Source: Rhea pennata (taxonomy: Eukaryota; Chordata; Aves; Rheiformes; Rheidae). Taken from it: DNA of 64,000 nt. The stretch covers positions 15,705,993 through 15,769,992 of the forward strand of contig NC_084668.1 in the NCBI RefSeq assembly GCF_028389875.1, given 5' to 3'. The translations under genes and the position numbers were made by a program. Below are positions 13,000 through 25,211 of the stretch, piece after piece (the stretch's first letter is position 1; each line of letters starts with the position of its first letter). Under the pieces are notes generated by a model. It was not told the origin of the DNA. It saw only the letters and a list, made by a program, of their open reading frames with translations, and made no database searches.

Positions 13000-15500
13000 G
13001 CATAGACAGCTCTGGCTATCAAAATGAGGTCTGGGATCTGCTGAGGATGCTTAGTTCTGAGAGCCTGACTTGTTATGCAGGAAGCTTATTTTACTTTCAT
13101 TCACCTAAAGAATAAATGTTTTCCCAGAGATTTTTTTCCAGTTGCCATTCAGGCTGCCATAGGGACAGTACTTGATTGGCAGTAGGAGGAAAGACGGTCC
13201 ACCTCAGAGTGCACCAGAAGAGGGTTTCTCTTCTCAGATGTGGTCCACATTTTGGAAAATTGAGACTCCCATCCAATTTTGAGGGATTTAGACAGACAGA
13301 ATGAAATAAGGGGATCTCAGCAAGGATGTGGGGAATGTCACCTCTACTGTCACTAACTAACCAAGGCGAATCTGAATGAACCCCTCAAGCAAAGGACAGC
13401 ACCTCCATGAAAGTATCCTCTTCCCTGCAGGTTGCGTTTATTCACACAGCATGGTCGTTTAAAATATGGAAAGCCAGAAGAACATGATCTGGGACACTAA
13501 AGAAATGATTTTGTACAAGCAAAGATTTGCACAGCCTCTGTGGATAGATGAAAAACATGATTTCTACAGCCTTGAACTTGAAGTACTTCTCCCCAAAATA
13601 TGCACTGAACTCATACACATTTTGGGTCATAAATTCTCAAAGGTGAGGAAGTGATTTGTAAGCTCCAAAGCAAGTTTAGGATGTTATTTTCTGAGAAAAC
13701 ACCTCTAAAATGAATGTTGTAAATCTCATCCATTCCTTGAGACAACAAGTCACCTGTATGTCTCAAGGCAGAACCAAAGTTTTAAAAAGATTGCATACAG
13801 TTGCCAAAGGAATTATTTATGCATATCTCAGGTTCTGTTTGCTATGCAAATTGGACAGGGACATACCTAAAATAAGTTACATGTCTGTCTCTCTATTTAC
13901 AAATTGAAGTATGTAAGCTAATAAACAGCAGAAGACTGGGCTCCCATGGCAAAGTACATAGATTTACAGTTGGAATGGCACTTATCTATTTTATAAATCA
14001 GAAGACCTCTCTATCACTGCCCCATAACTCAGTTATCCAGTGAAATTACCTCCGATCATGCATACCTCTGGCAAAAACTGTTTTTCTTCTGATAGTCTTT
14101 CTAACATCACCTTTAGTAAATATGCCACTACTCTATAGGACAGTTCCAGAGACCATTGAAGTCAATGGAAAAACCTCTCATTAGTTTTCACAGGCTTTGC
14201 AGTAGGAAAAAACTAAATAGACATATTGTATACGTTGGTCTTTAGAGACTTTTCTTCGTACCAAATTACTCAAGGTACATTTGTATAGAATTTGGAAGTG
14301 TTTTGATGAAAATTAACATGTCCCACAAAGTCTAGGGAGCTGGAGTTGGAGCCCAAGAACTGAGAACATAGTCAATAATGTGTGGTTTTATTGACATTTT
14401 GACATTTTTGCAAAGACTAATTCATAGCACCTTTTATGGGACTCAGCTTAAGTAGTCATGATAGAATAGACACGGTAACACTTTTTATGTACATTCCCTC
14501 CCCTTTTGCATTTCATCGGTAACAACACTGCTCTGACACTTATCTCCTTAAGCTTTTTGTTTTAAAAAGAGTTGAAAATTCTATTAAACAAGCATTTTTC
14601 CTTTAAAAGAAAAATATGCTGCTTTCTTTGGAAATAAAACTTTTAGCAGGAATTTGTCCATCTAGATGACTCCCTTATATGAAAAACATTTGTGGTTAAA
14701 AAAAATAAAAAATGCTGAAACAACCTATTTTGATATGCTGTGACAAAAACTTAAATTTTTCACTCCATCATTCCTGATTTTCAAATTTATATTAGCAAAA
14801 TAAATAAAAATGAAATCCCCACCAAATATTTTGAAATGATCGTAATTACATGTTTTGCTCACACCAGTTCTCATTATCGTAATTATTGCTGCGAATACAT
14901 TTCAAGATTCCTCTCCCTCTTGATTTGTGAATGAAAATAAGACAAGATTATCCCTTCCTCCCCTCGTCCTGACCAATTTGCTGGGACTGGGAAAACTGTT
15001 TTTTCACCCTTCATGTTAGCAGCTCGTCACTGACACCTTCTGTTATTTTGTTTGTGTCTGTGCAGACTGCTGCATTTTTAAATCCTTTAGCCAAGCAGCC
15101 TTCTTACGCATCCTAGATCAATGTTGCTTACAGGACTACTGCAATCGATTCCTGCCCTTTTCTTGAATGAAGTGCTCAATGCAGCACTGGCGACTCTGTT
15201 TTAAATATGGACAACACATCAGGCACAAAGCACACTAAGCATTTTGCAACCCTAAACTTAACGGCTGCTGGGCTCTGAGCCCAGTCCGATGGGCACTACA
15301 TGGCAGGCTTCCTTTGCGAGCCCTGTAACACTACTAGGAACCCACACCCTGAGACTCCAGTATGCATAAGTCAAGAAAAAGGGATTTTGACACCTCTTTT
15401 AGGTAGCTGTGCAGAGGCTTTTGTTTCATGCTAGCTGTGAATACAAACAGAAGGCCACAGAGTCCAGGGTGACTTTTGCAGCCACCCTGCCTCACCACCC
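13000..15500. other. Noncoding sequence, partly strongly AT-rich
   Basis: No gene is recognised. Around 14148-14165 the phrase 'ccattgaagtcaatgg' is itself an inverted repeat and matches the core of a short interspersed motif very common in bird, turtle and crocodile DNA; it is probably a relic of an old repeat. 14560-14900 is markedly AT-rich. Confidence 0.5.
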
Positions 15501-15502
15501 AG

Positions 15503-15530
15503 GAAAAAAATATATATACATATATATATT
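15503..15530. repeat. A-rich / TATA microsatellite
   Basis: A run of A is followed by alternating TA with an occasional C, in plain unique flanks. It is an easily melted, low-complexity stretch. Confidence 0.85.
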
Positions 15531-15573
15531 CCTTTTTTGTGTGGTTTTCAGAATATTGGATTACTAACAGTAT

Positions 15574-15608
15574 GATAAGTGATGGCATGAGTGATGAGTG
15601 ATGAGTGA
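15574..15608. repeat. Short tandem repeat, unit GTGATGA
   Basis: The heptamer gtgatga recurs about three times without gaps at 15591-15608, with degenerate copies just before. It is a small tandem duplication with no further features. Confidence 0.7.
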
Positions 15609-15609
15609 C

Positions 15610-17825
15610 AGAAAAAGCATAGGCCATGTATATCAAACTAACCCATTTTAAGACTTGCAGACCTTGGGAGACATCTATATTTGAAGCCATATGTAGTTGC
15701 AAGGGAGTTATATGCTGTTCTCTGATACTCAGTCATAAGGTTTGGTCAAGGGCAGCAGCATTCCTTCCATTTATTCTGCATAAAGTGTGCGCATGGGATG
15801 TTTGGTAAAATACAGATGAACTGTTCTGCTCTGCAGTAGGCACCTGCAAACAGCTGGATTTTGGAAAGGCACAGGGAGTCTTACCTCTCTCCCTGAAAAC
15901 TCTTACTCTGTCTTTTCAATAGCATCTGGAAAGATGAGTAAAAGGAGTGAGCTTTCAGACACCCCCAGCCTAAATCAGCATCTCTCCAACTGCTGCTGGG
16001 AGCTCATGTTGTGACAGGTCATTGCAAGATCCATAAACACAAAGATGAAAGCAATTGAACCTCCTGAGGGAAAGGCAGAGAGGATAAAGCTGGAGGTAGC
16101 AGCAGGATACTGCATGGTGAGAGGGGAAATCTGGAAAGAAACCGTGAGATTTAGTCTTCCCTGCCTGGCAGGGCTTGAGCTGTTCTTGTCTCCCTTAAGT
16201 AGGCGTGCTGTTCCTGTAATGGGGTTGTTATCACTTGAAGGCTAATTATCCTTCCTAGCAAAACAGACAAAAAAGGAGGTGTTAGGAGAGGGTGAAGTTC
16301 TAATGAGGTGAAAGCTAGCAGGGATATACAACAGGGCCTCTCCTCATCCTGTCCTAAAATACCTATCTGAAGAGATCCTCCTACTCTACCAGAGAAGGGA
16401 GAAAAATACACCACTATCCTATACTATTGTACCTTATCCTATCCCACAGATAACTACTTCCTACCTCTCAGTGTTCTCTAGAGATGGCTCTTATTCTTCA
16501 CAGCATCTGAGCTCCGGATGGGTATGTCCAGAATGAACACACAAGGAGACGGCCATAGCTCTTTGGCTCTCGAAGTTCGAGCTTTACTGTAAATCCAAAC
16601 AGGAGGGGCTCAGGTAAGGGGAGATTAATTTTAGTTCTCTTATCTGTGATGAAGCATAACCAATACAGGGAAAATGTTCCATTCAAAAATCTCTCAGAAC
16701 GAAAATAATGTTTTTTCTTAAATATAAATTTGGAGGGTTTTGACCAAAAAAAATCTCAAATGCCAATTTTATCCCTTTCCATTAAAAATGGCTTTGAATT
16801 ACTACTGTGGTGCTTGTGGAGGATAATAATTCTTTCGTGTAATGCCTCTGTCCTCTCATCTAGTGCAGAGTGTCATAGCATGATTTCATCTCTATCATTG
16901 CACTAAGGTAGCACCTCATGCCATCACCATGATACACATCTCTGCAGGCAGAAGAGTTACTCCATTGAATTTTGCAAGCTATTTTTAGCTTTCATCATTT
17001 GCTCTGCATTAGAATTAGATAAATGTAGCTGAAATTGAAGTTTAGTAATGCAGCACTATTTAGTCCCTATAATTACAATATATGGACACAACTCACTATT
17101 GGGAACTTTGAAACTTGTGCTGCTGTTTCTTTGGAATACTCCCCTAGCTACCATGAATAAGACCTGTAAGTCAAGCAGGCAAACTCTGTCAAGCACAGGG
17201 AGACTATACCCTTGGCTCTTTGATCTATAATATTCATTAGTATCCTGCACATTCCCAAGAAATTGTTCCTTTGATTTTCATCTGGTTTTGTTTAAGTGTG
17301 TTTGAGTTCATGGGATGTTTTGATTGTCTCTTCAATATTTTTACACACAAACCCTCTATAGGCAGCTATAAAGCTGCCATCTGTGTCTGAAATATATACC
17401 AAGCATGCTGGGGTTTTCCTCCCTAGAGAGATCCTGTTTTCTATGAAACACTGAATAAAATTCATGTTAGAGTTTCAAAGCCAAATAATAATAAAAAAAA
17501 AGAAATGGCTTTTGCAGGATCAAGAGAGTCAAATCTAACTATCTTTACCAGCATTAAGTCATCCAAGCAATGTTCTCCGTACGACAATAAAAATAACGTT
17601 GCTGTTAGCCTGTACAATTCATCCTCAGATTACACGACAAATATCAGAGAGGTTTGCATTATATGCAAGGCTTACCCACTCTGGACCTAAAGAGGCATAG
17701 AGCAGGAATTGTCTTGTACAACAGAATGGCAATAAACACTGAATAGAGCTTATAAGCACCACTGCATGAGTGATGAAGAACATTTTTGGTGGCTATAATT
17801 ACTATCCTATCATTGCCTCTGGGCC
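15610..17825. other. Noncoding sequence, no gene recognised
   Basis: Frames of 60-87 codons overlap on both strands around 16.05-16.41 kb and 17.05-17.25 kb. None carries a recognisable motif, and opposite-strand open frames of this size are expected by chance. No transposon was recognised. Confidence 0.55.
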
Positions 17826-17828
17826 AAC

Positions 17829-18089
17829 CTAAATCTCTGATTCCAGACTAGGGACCAGTGCCATTGCTTTATTACTACTGATGTCCTTTGAGGGAACCCC
17901 AAGGATCGTCTTCAAGATGAGAATGACCACTAGCTTGAGCAGCAATACCATAGCATGTAGGTCTGATGTACGCATGACACTGGAAAGCATTTTCATTGCC
18001 TCTGGTAGGGCCAACAATTGCCCCATGGAGAGTAGGTGGCCCCTTGAGTTTTCCAGTGTCCTTAGCAGGTGACCTAGATGACCTGTCAA
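17829..18089 (-). other. Leucine-rich open segment, possible old exon or repeat copy (unrecognised)
   Basis: The minus strand is open for 86 codons. It is leucine-rich and helix-like, with short motifs such as LPEAMKMLSSV and RTSDLHAM near its middle. A related 34-bp sequence stands at 19555-19588 (30 of 34 bases identical), and when read in the same frame it gives a similar peptide (MLSTVLCTSDLH). Similarity in the same reading phase could mean a duplicated, now decayed coding exon, or two copies of an unrecognised repeat. I see no convincing acceptor and donor pair around it and cannot name a family, so it is left unassigned. Confidence 0.25.
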
Positions 18090-19550
18090 ACCTCTAGTAA
18101 GATTTTGTCATTACCTGAGCAGGCAGCATTGTGTGAGGAAAGTGGGCAAAAGCCATTTATGCTGTATCACCTCTCTGCTTTGATACACAACCTAGAACTT
18201 TCCCCTTGGGAAATCATGTTTTCATCAGTGATTTAGACTACAGAAGTGCTCAGATGCACTTTTGAAGATCCACCCACCATTATAGAAGGATGCAGTGATA
18301 ACCGCTTATCATGGGTTGGACAGGCTGCCATCTTCTGTAAACTCCATTACAAAAAGAATTAGCTCCAGACTGTGGATTTTCTCCTCCCTGATGCCCCCCC
18401 CCCCCCCCCCCCACCAAAGATCTGGGTATCCAGACAGGATAATTCAGGACACATGCAGCAACAGTATGTTAAAGGCAATCCATGCCCCCAGGATTTTCCA
18501 GAGGTTTGCATTAGAGACCAATAAAGTGTGCTGCTGTGAAGTGACTTACTTCTGTCTTCTGATGATGGATGAAATGAAAGGTTCAGCTCTTGCTGAAGAG
18601 CAAAATTTTAGACGTGTGCTGCACAATGCTGCCCTAACCAGCTACACTGGAAGGATTTTCTGATGCACTTGTGGGGACCTGCTGCATCAAGCAATTTATT
18701 CACTACTAAAAGCAGCAATATTCTGTTACAGATATACAGATTTCAGGCACTATACTGTGTGTATGCTGGCATTTAGGTGTTAATGAAGAATACAGCTGCT
18801 GTTGTCATGACATGGTGCAGTTACTCACAGTTATTTGAGATCCTTGCAAAATGAGAACAAATGCTCAGACTTTGGAAGATGTGCCATCATTATTTAGTTT
18901 ATAATATACAGTAGACAGAACTTTAAGAACTGCAGAAAAGTCAGTTCTCTATCACAGGCTTTGACAGAATAAAATTCAGACGAGGAATTGCCCATAGGGA
19001 GCAGGTATAGGATTTCTCAGCAGAGATTCCTGAAGAAAGGAATTAAAATATGTTATTTGTTGACTCCATCTGTCCCAGCTCTGGCACATGACATTGAACA
19101 TTGGTCAACGTGGAGCAGGGAGCATAACTAGCTTTCTCTGAGCCATGTAAGGATACTGAGGCTCAATTAGGGGAAGAAGTTGGGAGTCCTCATTTTTCAC
19201 ACCCTCCTCTTCTAGCAGGATATAACCCAGACATTTGCCACCTTTTTATAATTCAAGCAGAGAATTCTTTCACTTTAAACAGTGTTACAGCTTTGGTGCA
19301 AGTCATTTATTTTTGTGGTCTGTCATCTTTGAGGCAATAGAGAAAAGGTTGTTACTCTTTCCAAAAATGGCCTCCATCACTGGAATCAAATACTGTGCGC
19401 CATCCTCGTGATAACACGGGACACAGATGAAGATCCATAGCTGAATCAAGGGGATTTTTTCCAATGACTTCCTTGAGAACTGGCTAAGGCCTTTTTTTTA
19501 GCCGCTTTATGAATGCTCAGGATTAAATGTTTCTTTTTTATGGGGTTATT
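18090..19550. other. Noncoding sequence containing a 19-C homopolymer
   Basis: No gene is recognised. The main landmark is an uninterrupted run of 19 C at 18394-18412. An apparent 122-codon plus-strand frame spans it, but its proline run comes only from the homopolymer and the rest is unlike any protein I know. Near 19146-19185 there is faint similarity to the middle of MIR ('actgaggctca'), too weak to assign. Confidence 0.55.
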
Positions 19551-19554
19551 AGTG

Positions 19555-19601
19555 TGTAGGTCTGATGTGCACAGGACAGTGGAAAGCATCTGTACTGCCA
19601 G
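19555..19601 (-). repeat. Second copy of the 18.0-kb sequence motif
   Basis: This segment matches 17955-17988 at 30 of 34 positions, with weaker similarity continuing for about 13 bases. Both copies face the same way and lie about 1.6 kb apart. The sequence between them does not look duplicated. It is either a fragment of an old dispersed repeat or a trace of a local exon duplication. Confidence 0.4.
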
Positions 19602-19604
19602 CCC

Positions 19605-21725
19605 TTCATTTGGACCAAATGTAGTTTGGCAGTTAGTCCTAGGCTGGAGAAGGTTGTCTGAGCTGTAATCAAAACAGTTTAAACACTGAACTGAAGAAGG
19701 AATAGGGCTGTACAGTCCTTTATGAGAGATATAGGGGGCTACTTACCCTCTGCATGCCAGCGACTCTCATGTAGAAGGATGAACCAGATAGAGCTCAGCA
19801 CATGTATCTTACTTGAGGACTAAACTTTACGTAAACTCTTAAAGCTCTTAATGAACTTTTTAGGCCAGCGAGCAGGAGATTCCCTCCAGGCTGGTAAGCA
19901 TTGCATTTACTGTCTCTGTTTTCACCAACATCGTTTGGGGAAAGCTGCATCTTTTTGCCAGCAGCATCGCTGGAGGGAAAGGCAAGAACCTGCACTTCCC
20001 AACAGGTTCCCAGCAGCTTTCAAATGGCTCCATCACATTGCATTTTGCAACTTTATTGATCCGTCACTAACAAACAAGTGAAGAAACCTTAAGCTAAGAG
20101 AATGGCATTAGGTAGCCCCGCGATACACAGTTTTGGTTTGTACTTTTTCCTAGCTGGTGATTTTAAAAGCTGGCATGGCTTTAACAAGGGATTTGAATAA
20201 TAAATGGGAAAAGAAGCCACTTGGGGTGCCTAATATGAAAATAACAGCAATGGAGTTTGGGAGAACATCCTCTGTCACTGTAGGTTATAGCATCCTTTCT
20301 TAGCATCAACTATTGGCAAAACTGGTGGGACAGGATCCCATCCCAGGTTACCTCTACCAGTCATACTTGGTGCAGAAACTGCAGGTGCAGTTCTTCTGTG
20401 AGAAAACAGAAAAAATATTAAGGCTTCCTGGCACAGGAGCATATCAGCAATACAACTAAAGAGTGAAGCTCTATAAATATTTTGCTTCCTTTGAAATCAA
20501 AGAGAATTTCACAACTGGCCAGTCTACACACTTTTGCAAATCTCACTTCTGCAATGGTATAGTTAATAAATAATTGTATGGGGTTTTTTTTAACTTCTGA
20601 TTTGAGAATGGCAGGTCTTTATACACTTTAAAAGATTTCAGCAGGACTTTTTTAAATAAATAATGGGGTAGAAGCCTTATATCTTGAGCTGAAGCTCCCA
20701 AAATATATTTTTCAAAAGATAGATTTGTATGTAGTTGGATATCTTCCAGAGTACTCTGCCTGCTTTGCTCTGGAGAGGGTCTAACCAGGTAGCGGGCAGC
20801 CAAGCACCCTAGAGGGATCTTTGTCACTAATGAGATTTTTCTGCTGCTCTTTTCTAAGAGCAGAGAGGTAGGAGGGAAGCCCATGTTTCTGATAGGCTGT
20901 GAAGCCCAGGCAAGGCCTCTTTTCTGAAATATGAGCAAAACTGAGTATGTTCAACCCAGTAGACCACTACAGCTGAGCCATTCTTGCTGTGGAAAGGAGA
21001 GGGGGACAACTGAGACAAGGGAGAAAGAGTGGGGACAAGGGGTGCAAGGGGTGCAAAGAGTGGCATGAAGGTAGTGAGCCAACGCTCTATCTTCAGATGC
21101 TCCTTCTTCTTCCTCAGAAATGGCAACAGCAGCCAGCTGGTGCTCCAAGATTTGCCATGGGCTTCCTCCAAGGGCTGGTACTACAGCCTCTTAGTATACA
21201 GCAATCTGCAGATTTACCCAAAAGCACTCCTGCAAAACTGGCAAGAGCCATTAAGCTTTCAGGAATAGTGGTTCCCGCTGTGGGTAAGGGAACAGCATAG
21301 ATGATTGTAAATACAGCATGTTCCACCAGCTCTGCTGTAGTCTGTAGGAACAAGTAGTCATTTTGTCATCGTTTGAATTCAGTAAGTGTTCCTGGGCTCT
21401 TATTATGCCCTTAAAGGGGGATACTTTTAAGATGCTATATACCCGTTATTTTCTGCTGCATCATCGGACGCTATCTTTCATGTTCGCTCTTCTTGCAGTG
21501 ACTTGTGCTTGCCACTGTGAACAGGTGAAAAAAACAGATACCTTTTGCAAATTGATTTAAGACACACTAGGGAATAAAAGAAAATCAATTACAGTTAAAA
21601 TATCTGAAAATCAAAAATCAAACTCAAATTCACTTTAATGACTCCTTCTATCATCCCTTTTAATTCAAAGAGAGCTTCTTTAGTTGAAAAGGCTATTATC
21701 ATCAACAAGTGTCTTTCTTTTTTAA
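19605..21725. other. Noncoding sequence, no gene recognised
   Basis: Several overlapping frames on both strands near 20.85-21.35 kb reflect a locally GC-richer patch with few stop codons. Their predicted peptides conflict with each other and show no recognisable domain. No repeat family was identified. Confidence 0.5.
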
Positions 21726-21727
21726 AA

Positions 21728-21805
21728 AAGAAACCGTTAAGTGCTGAATGTTAGCCAGTTTAATTGGCCGAGATTAAACATGCTTTTATGGAAATGTAAC
21801 AACTA
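21728..21805. promoter_or_regulatory. Candidate regulatory element
   Basis: A compact non-repetitive block contains 'gtttaattgg' and 'gattaaac' homeodomain-like cores beside 'ccagtttaattggcc'. It has the look of conserved noncoding DNA, but this is only inference from motif density. Confidence 0.2.
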
Positions 21806-22649
21806 CCCAGAAGGGAGAGAAAGAAAGAAGAAAAAAAAACAAAAGCAATTTCTGCCTATGAGATCTGTTTTATGTGTTGAAACACAGTAAGCAGTATCAC
21901 TAAATCATTCTGCTCCTGTGTCTCAGTAGCTTAGTTTGAGACCATTTTCCTGCATTCCCACTGGTTCCCTGTTACAGCCTTGGATTATTTTGACCCAAAC
22001 CAAGGGTGAATTAGTCCCTAAATGGAAAGTGATAAAAGGTCAGGTGCTTGGTATTTGACATGAAGGCCCATGAAAGAGAGGAGAAAGCAGGACCAAAATA
22101 CGAAGATCCAAGTTCATCCTAGTAGTACTACATTAACTAGTTGCCTGCTTCCAGTCCACAGCAAATGTGATGTTCAAGAGGAAAATCCCCACTGAAGTGC
22201 TTTAAGCCAAAACCTCATATTTACAATGAACTAAAAGTGGCTGGTTACTGCTGTTCATCTTATGAGCTCACAGGACACAGTACATCCTGTGTCATTGCTC
22301 ATTTTCCATGGCTCCTAGTTGATGCCCTCATCTCTTTGCCATGCTTCCTGGCTGGACATGAAGCACCCAGCAGAGGTAATAGATAGTTGCAGAAGGATAG
22401 TGCAATGTGCCAGTTCTCAATATCCACTCCTTTGACTACAGATCTTTCCCAGCTGGAGCTATTCATAGAGACCCTCGAAAGTCCAGCTGGAAACTGATGG
22501 TGACTCTGACTGTGCAGGTGTGTGCTGCTGTGACTCTGGGAAGCCTCCTGCAGACAAATTGGAGTCTCTTGATTCTGCACACACTGACCCTCAGCACCTG
22601 CCTCTAGCCTGTTTCCTTGCTGAGTTGTGACGTTAGCTAATGTGTTCTT

Positions 22650-22775
22650 GATTGCTGCTGCACTTAAGCAAATGAACTAATGAAAAGTTGCTAAACACAG
22701 AGCAAACAGTTAATTAAACACTTTATTTTCATGCTTATAAAAGGAAAATATGCCAAAATGTGACTTTCTTTCTCT
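22650..22775. promoter_or_regulatory. Candidate regulatory element
   Basis: The segment has dense TAAT/ATTA cores (ctaatgaaaa, gttaattaaac) next to a TATTTTCATGC stretch, in sequence without repeats or frames. It may be a developmental enhancer; this is inference only. Confidence 0.2.
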
Positions 22776-23261
22776 GCCCAATTTGCCACCTCTCACACAT
22801 TTTCATCAGGAAGGCACCTGCTCTAATAATGACCTGCCTTTCATAACATATAGACTTAATGGCTCAATAAACGCTATTGTGTGACAAATACGTTCAGTTA
22901 GTTTTTCAGTCTCGCATTACCTGTTAAAAAATTTTTGTTGGGGCTCTGTTTTACAGAAATATAACTCCTGGACTTAGCACATGCTAGAAGATAACTCCCC
23001 TGCTCATGTCTATAAGGTCAAAATATTCTTCCTAGCACAGTCTTCCTAATGACAGGAGTTGATAGGGCTTGGAATTCATTCACCTTTAGCTTCTATACTC
23101 TTTGAACTATCCAGAATTGTCATGAGAACATTTTTCCTAGTATTAAAATTTGTATCCTAAGAACTATGTTTCAGAAGTGTATAAATGCCTTAGTGAGAAT
23201 CAGAGACCCTGTGTCTATGTAGTCTATGCTACAAATGAGCAGCAAGGAAATTCAGCTCCAT

Positions 23262-23340
23262 TTAGGACGTGAGAAACTGAGGTGCAAGAAGAGGGAGGGA
23301 CTACAGGTTGCCTAAGTTTTGAAATTAGAGTTCCTAATCA
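23262..23340 (-). mobile_element. MIR-like SINE relic
   Basis: The plus strand reads 'gtgagaaactgaggtgcaag' and then 'ggttgcctaagttttgaaattagagttcct'-like sequence. It follows the order of the MIR middle region in reverse (gaaactgaggca ... gacttgcccaaggtca ... cagagctgggattc), although many bases have changed. MIR is an ancient amniote tRNA-derived SINE, present in birds only as old fragments. The match rests on my memory of the consensus. Only about 80 bases are aligned and no flanking duplications are visible. Confidence 0.45.
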
Positions 23341-23344
23341 CATA

Positions 23345-24435
23345 AACATTCTTTCTCAAGGATGTATTCTGTAAATCCCTCTTCAACAACCCTTAATTTT
23401 CAGGAGGCATCAAAGTCAGTAGGAACATTGCTTCTAGGCAAAAGCTTATACTAATGCTTTTAGGCAGAAAGCAATTTTGTTTTACATACTTTGAAGAAAA
23501 AATCTGGTGAGTCATCTCAAGCCTGCAAAGTTTAAAACAAAAGGAAAAAAAAGAAAAAAACAAATTGAAGTTAGTTTTCCTGAAGATGCTCTTTAGTATT
23601 TACATAATGGATTTGTATTTCTAAAAAGAAAATTTTGCAGACCACTGAACCACAGCAGAGAGACTAAGTGAGTTTGCTACTAAATCATTCAAAACAAGAG
23701 TTATTTAGCTTTTAGAAGAAGCAAAGCATATTGTTGCATAAGGCACTAAGAAGACTATTACAGTTTTTGTGCATCATTAAAGCAAAGCCCCAAAATAATC
23801 CCTTAGTACATAGGTCGGGAAACCGTAGCCTGTAATGAAGTTATGAATATTTATTACAGCAGAACTACAGCAAGTGAGAAGTAGTTTGGGCCTAATAGCC
23901 TATAATACAGTTGGGTGGATAATCTGAATACCAAAAAGTCAAGAATCTACCAAAGCTAAATAGCAGAAAGCTACTATGCAAGTAAGACAGCTAAGAATAC
24001 GAAAACTTATAAAACATGTAAATATCCCCACTGAGTTGGCCCAATTAGGAGGTCAGCAGCAAGTAGTGAAATGCCATCACCATCCTCTGACATTCACCAT
24101 CCACTTCTCGAGGTCAAGCTAGTCTTGTGAAAGGTAGTCCTTGCTGGTCCTTCTCTCCTGACCTTCCTCAGACCATCTTTCAGCCCATCTCCTACAGGCC
24201 TCAGTTGTTCCAGCACAAAACTTGAGCAGGCTGATCCTGTTGCCATCCATATACCAAAACTATGATCCCTATGTTCATGTATTGGAGATATGGGCACAGC
24301 CCACACTTATGCTGTTATCTGCCCTAATGGCATTAATGGTGTTTTCTGCCTTGTTCTTATAACATTGCTCATAATTTCTTATGGACATTTTTGATTGTCT
24401 GATTCAACTGACATTTTTTACTCTAATTTGATTTG
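23345..24435. other. Noncoding sequence, no gene recognised
   Basis: This is ordinary AT-leaning sequence with an A-rich patch near 23538-23563. No protein-like frame or identifiable repeat was seen. Confidence 0.55.
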
Positions 24436-24439
24436 ATAT

Positions 24440-25210
24440 TTTTCACCCTTGCTGAGCACAGGGACAATGTTGTCAGGGAAATCTGTAATGATTAATTTAG
24501 AACCTATACTGCATTGATAACTGGAGTTATTTCTCCTCTTGTGTCTTACTTTGCACTTAAAAAAACTGAATTTCATTTGCCATTTTGTTACTCAGCCATT
24601 GTGTTTCATCCATCTGCAACTATCTGTACCATTAACTTCAGGACTGTCGAACCTAAATAAGTTTGTGTTACTGCAAACACTGTCATTTCACTACTCTCTA
24701 CTTTTCAAGATCATTTGTGAATGTCTTTAAGTCCCATGGGTAAGGGGTGTGTTTGGGGTTTTTGTTTGTTTTATTTTTTTTTTTTGTTGTTGTTTTTTTT
24801 TTTTGTTTTTTTTTGAACTTTACAGGTCACCCTTCTGCATTGCGTAAAATGACATTTTATCACTTTTAATAATCAGATGTTAATTTATGGGAAGATTTTC
24901 TATCTTATCTCACAATGACTTAATTTTTAACCCCATTTACTAAGGGACCTTTCCCAAAATTCGTGAAAATCTAAGCACATTTTATCAGCCTAAGGCATCC
25001 TTTTCAATCTCGCTCTTCTTCAGAGAGCTCTAACATGCATAACTTTCTCTTCCACTGATACTTCAATTTTAGACCTTTTTTTCCAGACTCATTCCCTGTT
25101 TGGGAATCTGTTGATTTCCCCCAGAATGAACACCAAGGTAAATAATTCATTTAGCTTTTTTGCTGCATCCTCTCTTCACTGAGTGCTCAGTAACATTCTA
25201 ATGCTACTAC
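24440..25210 (-). mobile_element. Decayed CR1-type LINE, reverse-transcriptase region (antisense)
   Basis: Read on the minus strand, this follows the order of a LINE reverse transcriptase common in bird and turtle genomes. A segment near 24940-24980 reads L-R-F-S-R-I-L-G-K-V-P, where the family has LDFQKAFDKVP. Near 24661-24690 the FADD block appears as V-F-A-V. Near 24568-24590 TKWQMKFS is retained, followed by KCKV near 24547-24556. In family terms the catalytic aspartates of the first motif and of the FADD motif are lost, and stops and frameshifts break the frame, so the copy is dead. A T-rich insertion or expansion (24759-24814) interrupts it. The segment near 25118-25200 matches the linker upstream of the RT. 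Boundaries are approximate. Confidence 0.72.
24759..24814. repeat. T-rich low-complexity tract
   Basis: About 56 bases are almost only T with scattered G, lying inside the antisense LINE relic. It probably expanded by slippage after the element inserted. Confidence 0.85.
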
Positions 25211-25211
25211 A

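Noticed and set aside
14145..14165. Operator-like palindrome ccattgaagtcaatgg
   Set aside because: It matches the core of a very common amniote repeat motif, so a repeat relic is the simpler reading.
20543..21353. Several overlapping frames of 65-131 codons on both strands
   Set aside because: They contradict one another, have no known motif and reflect a patch with few stops.
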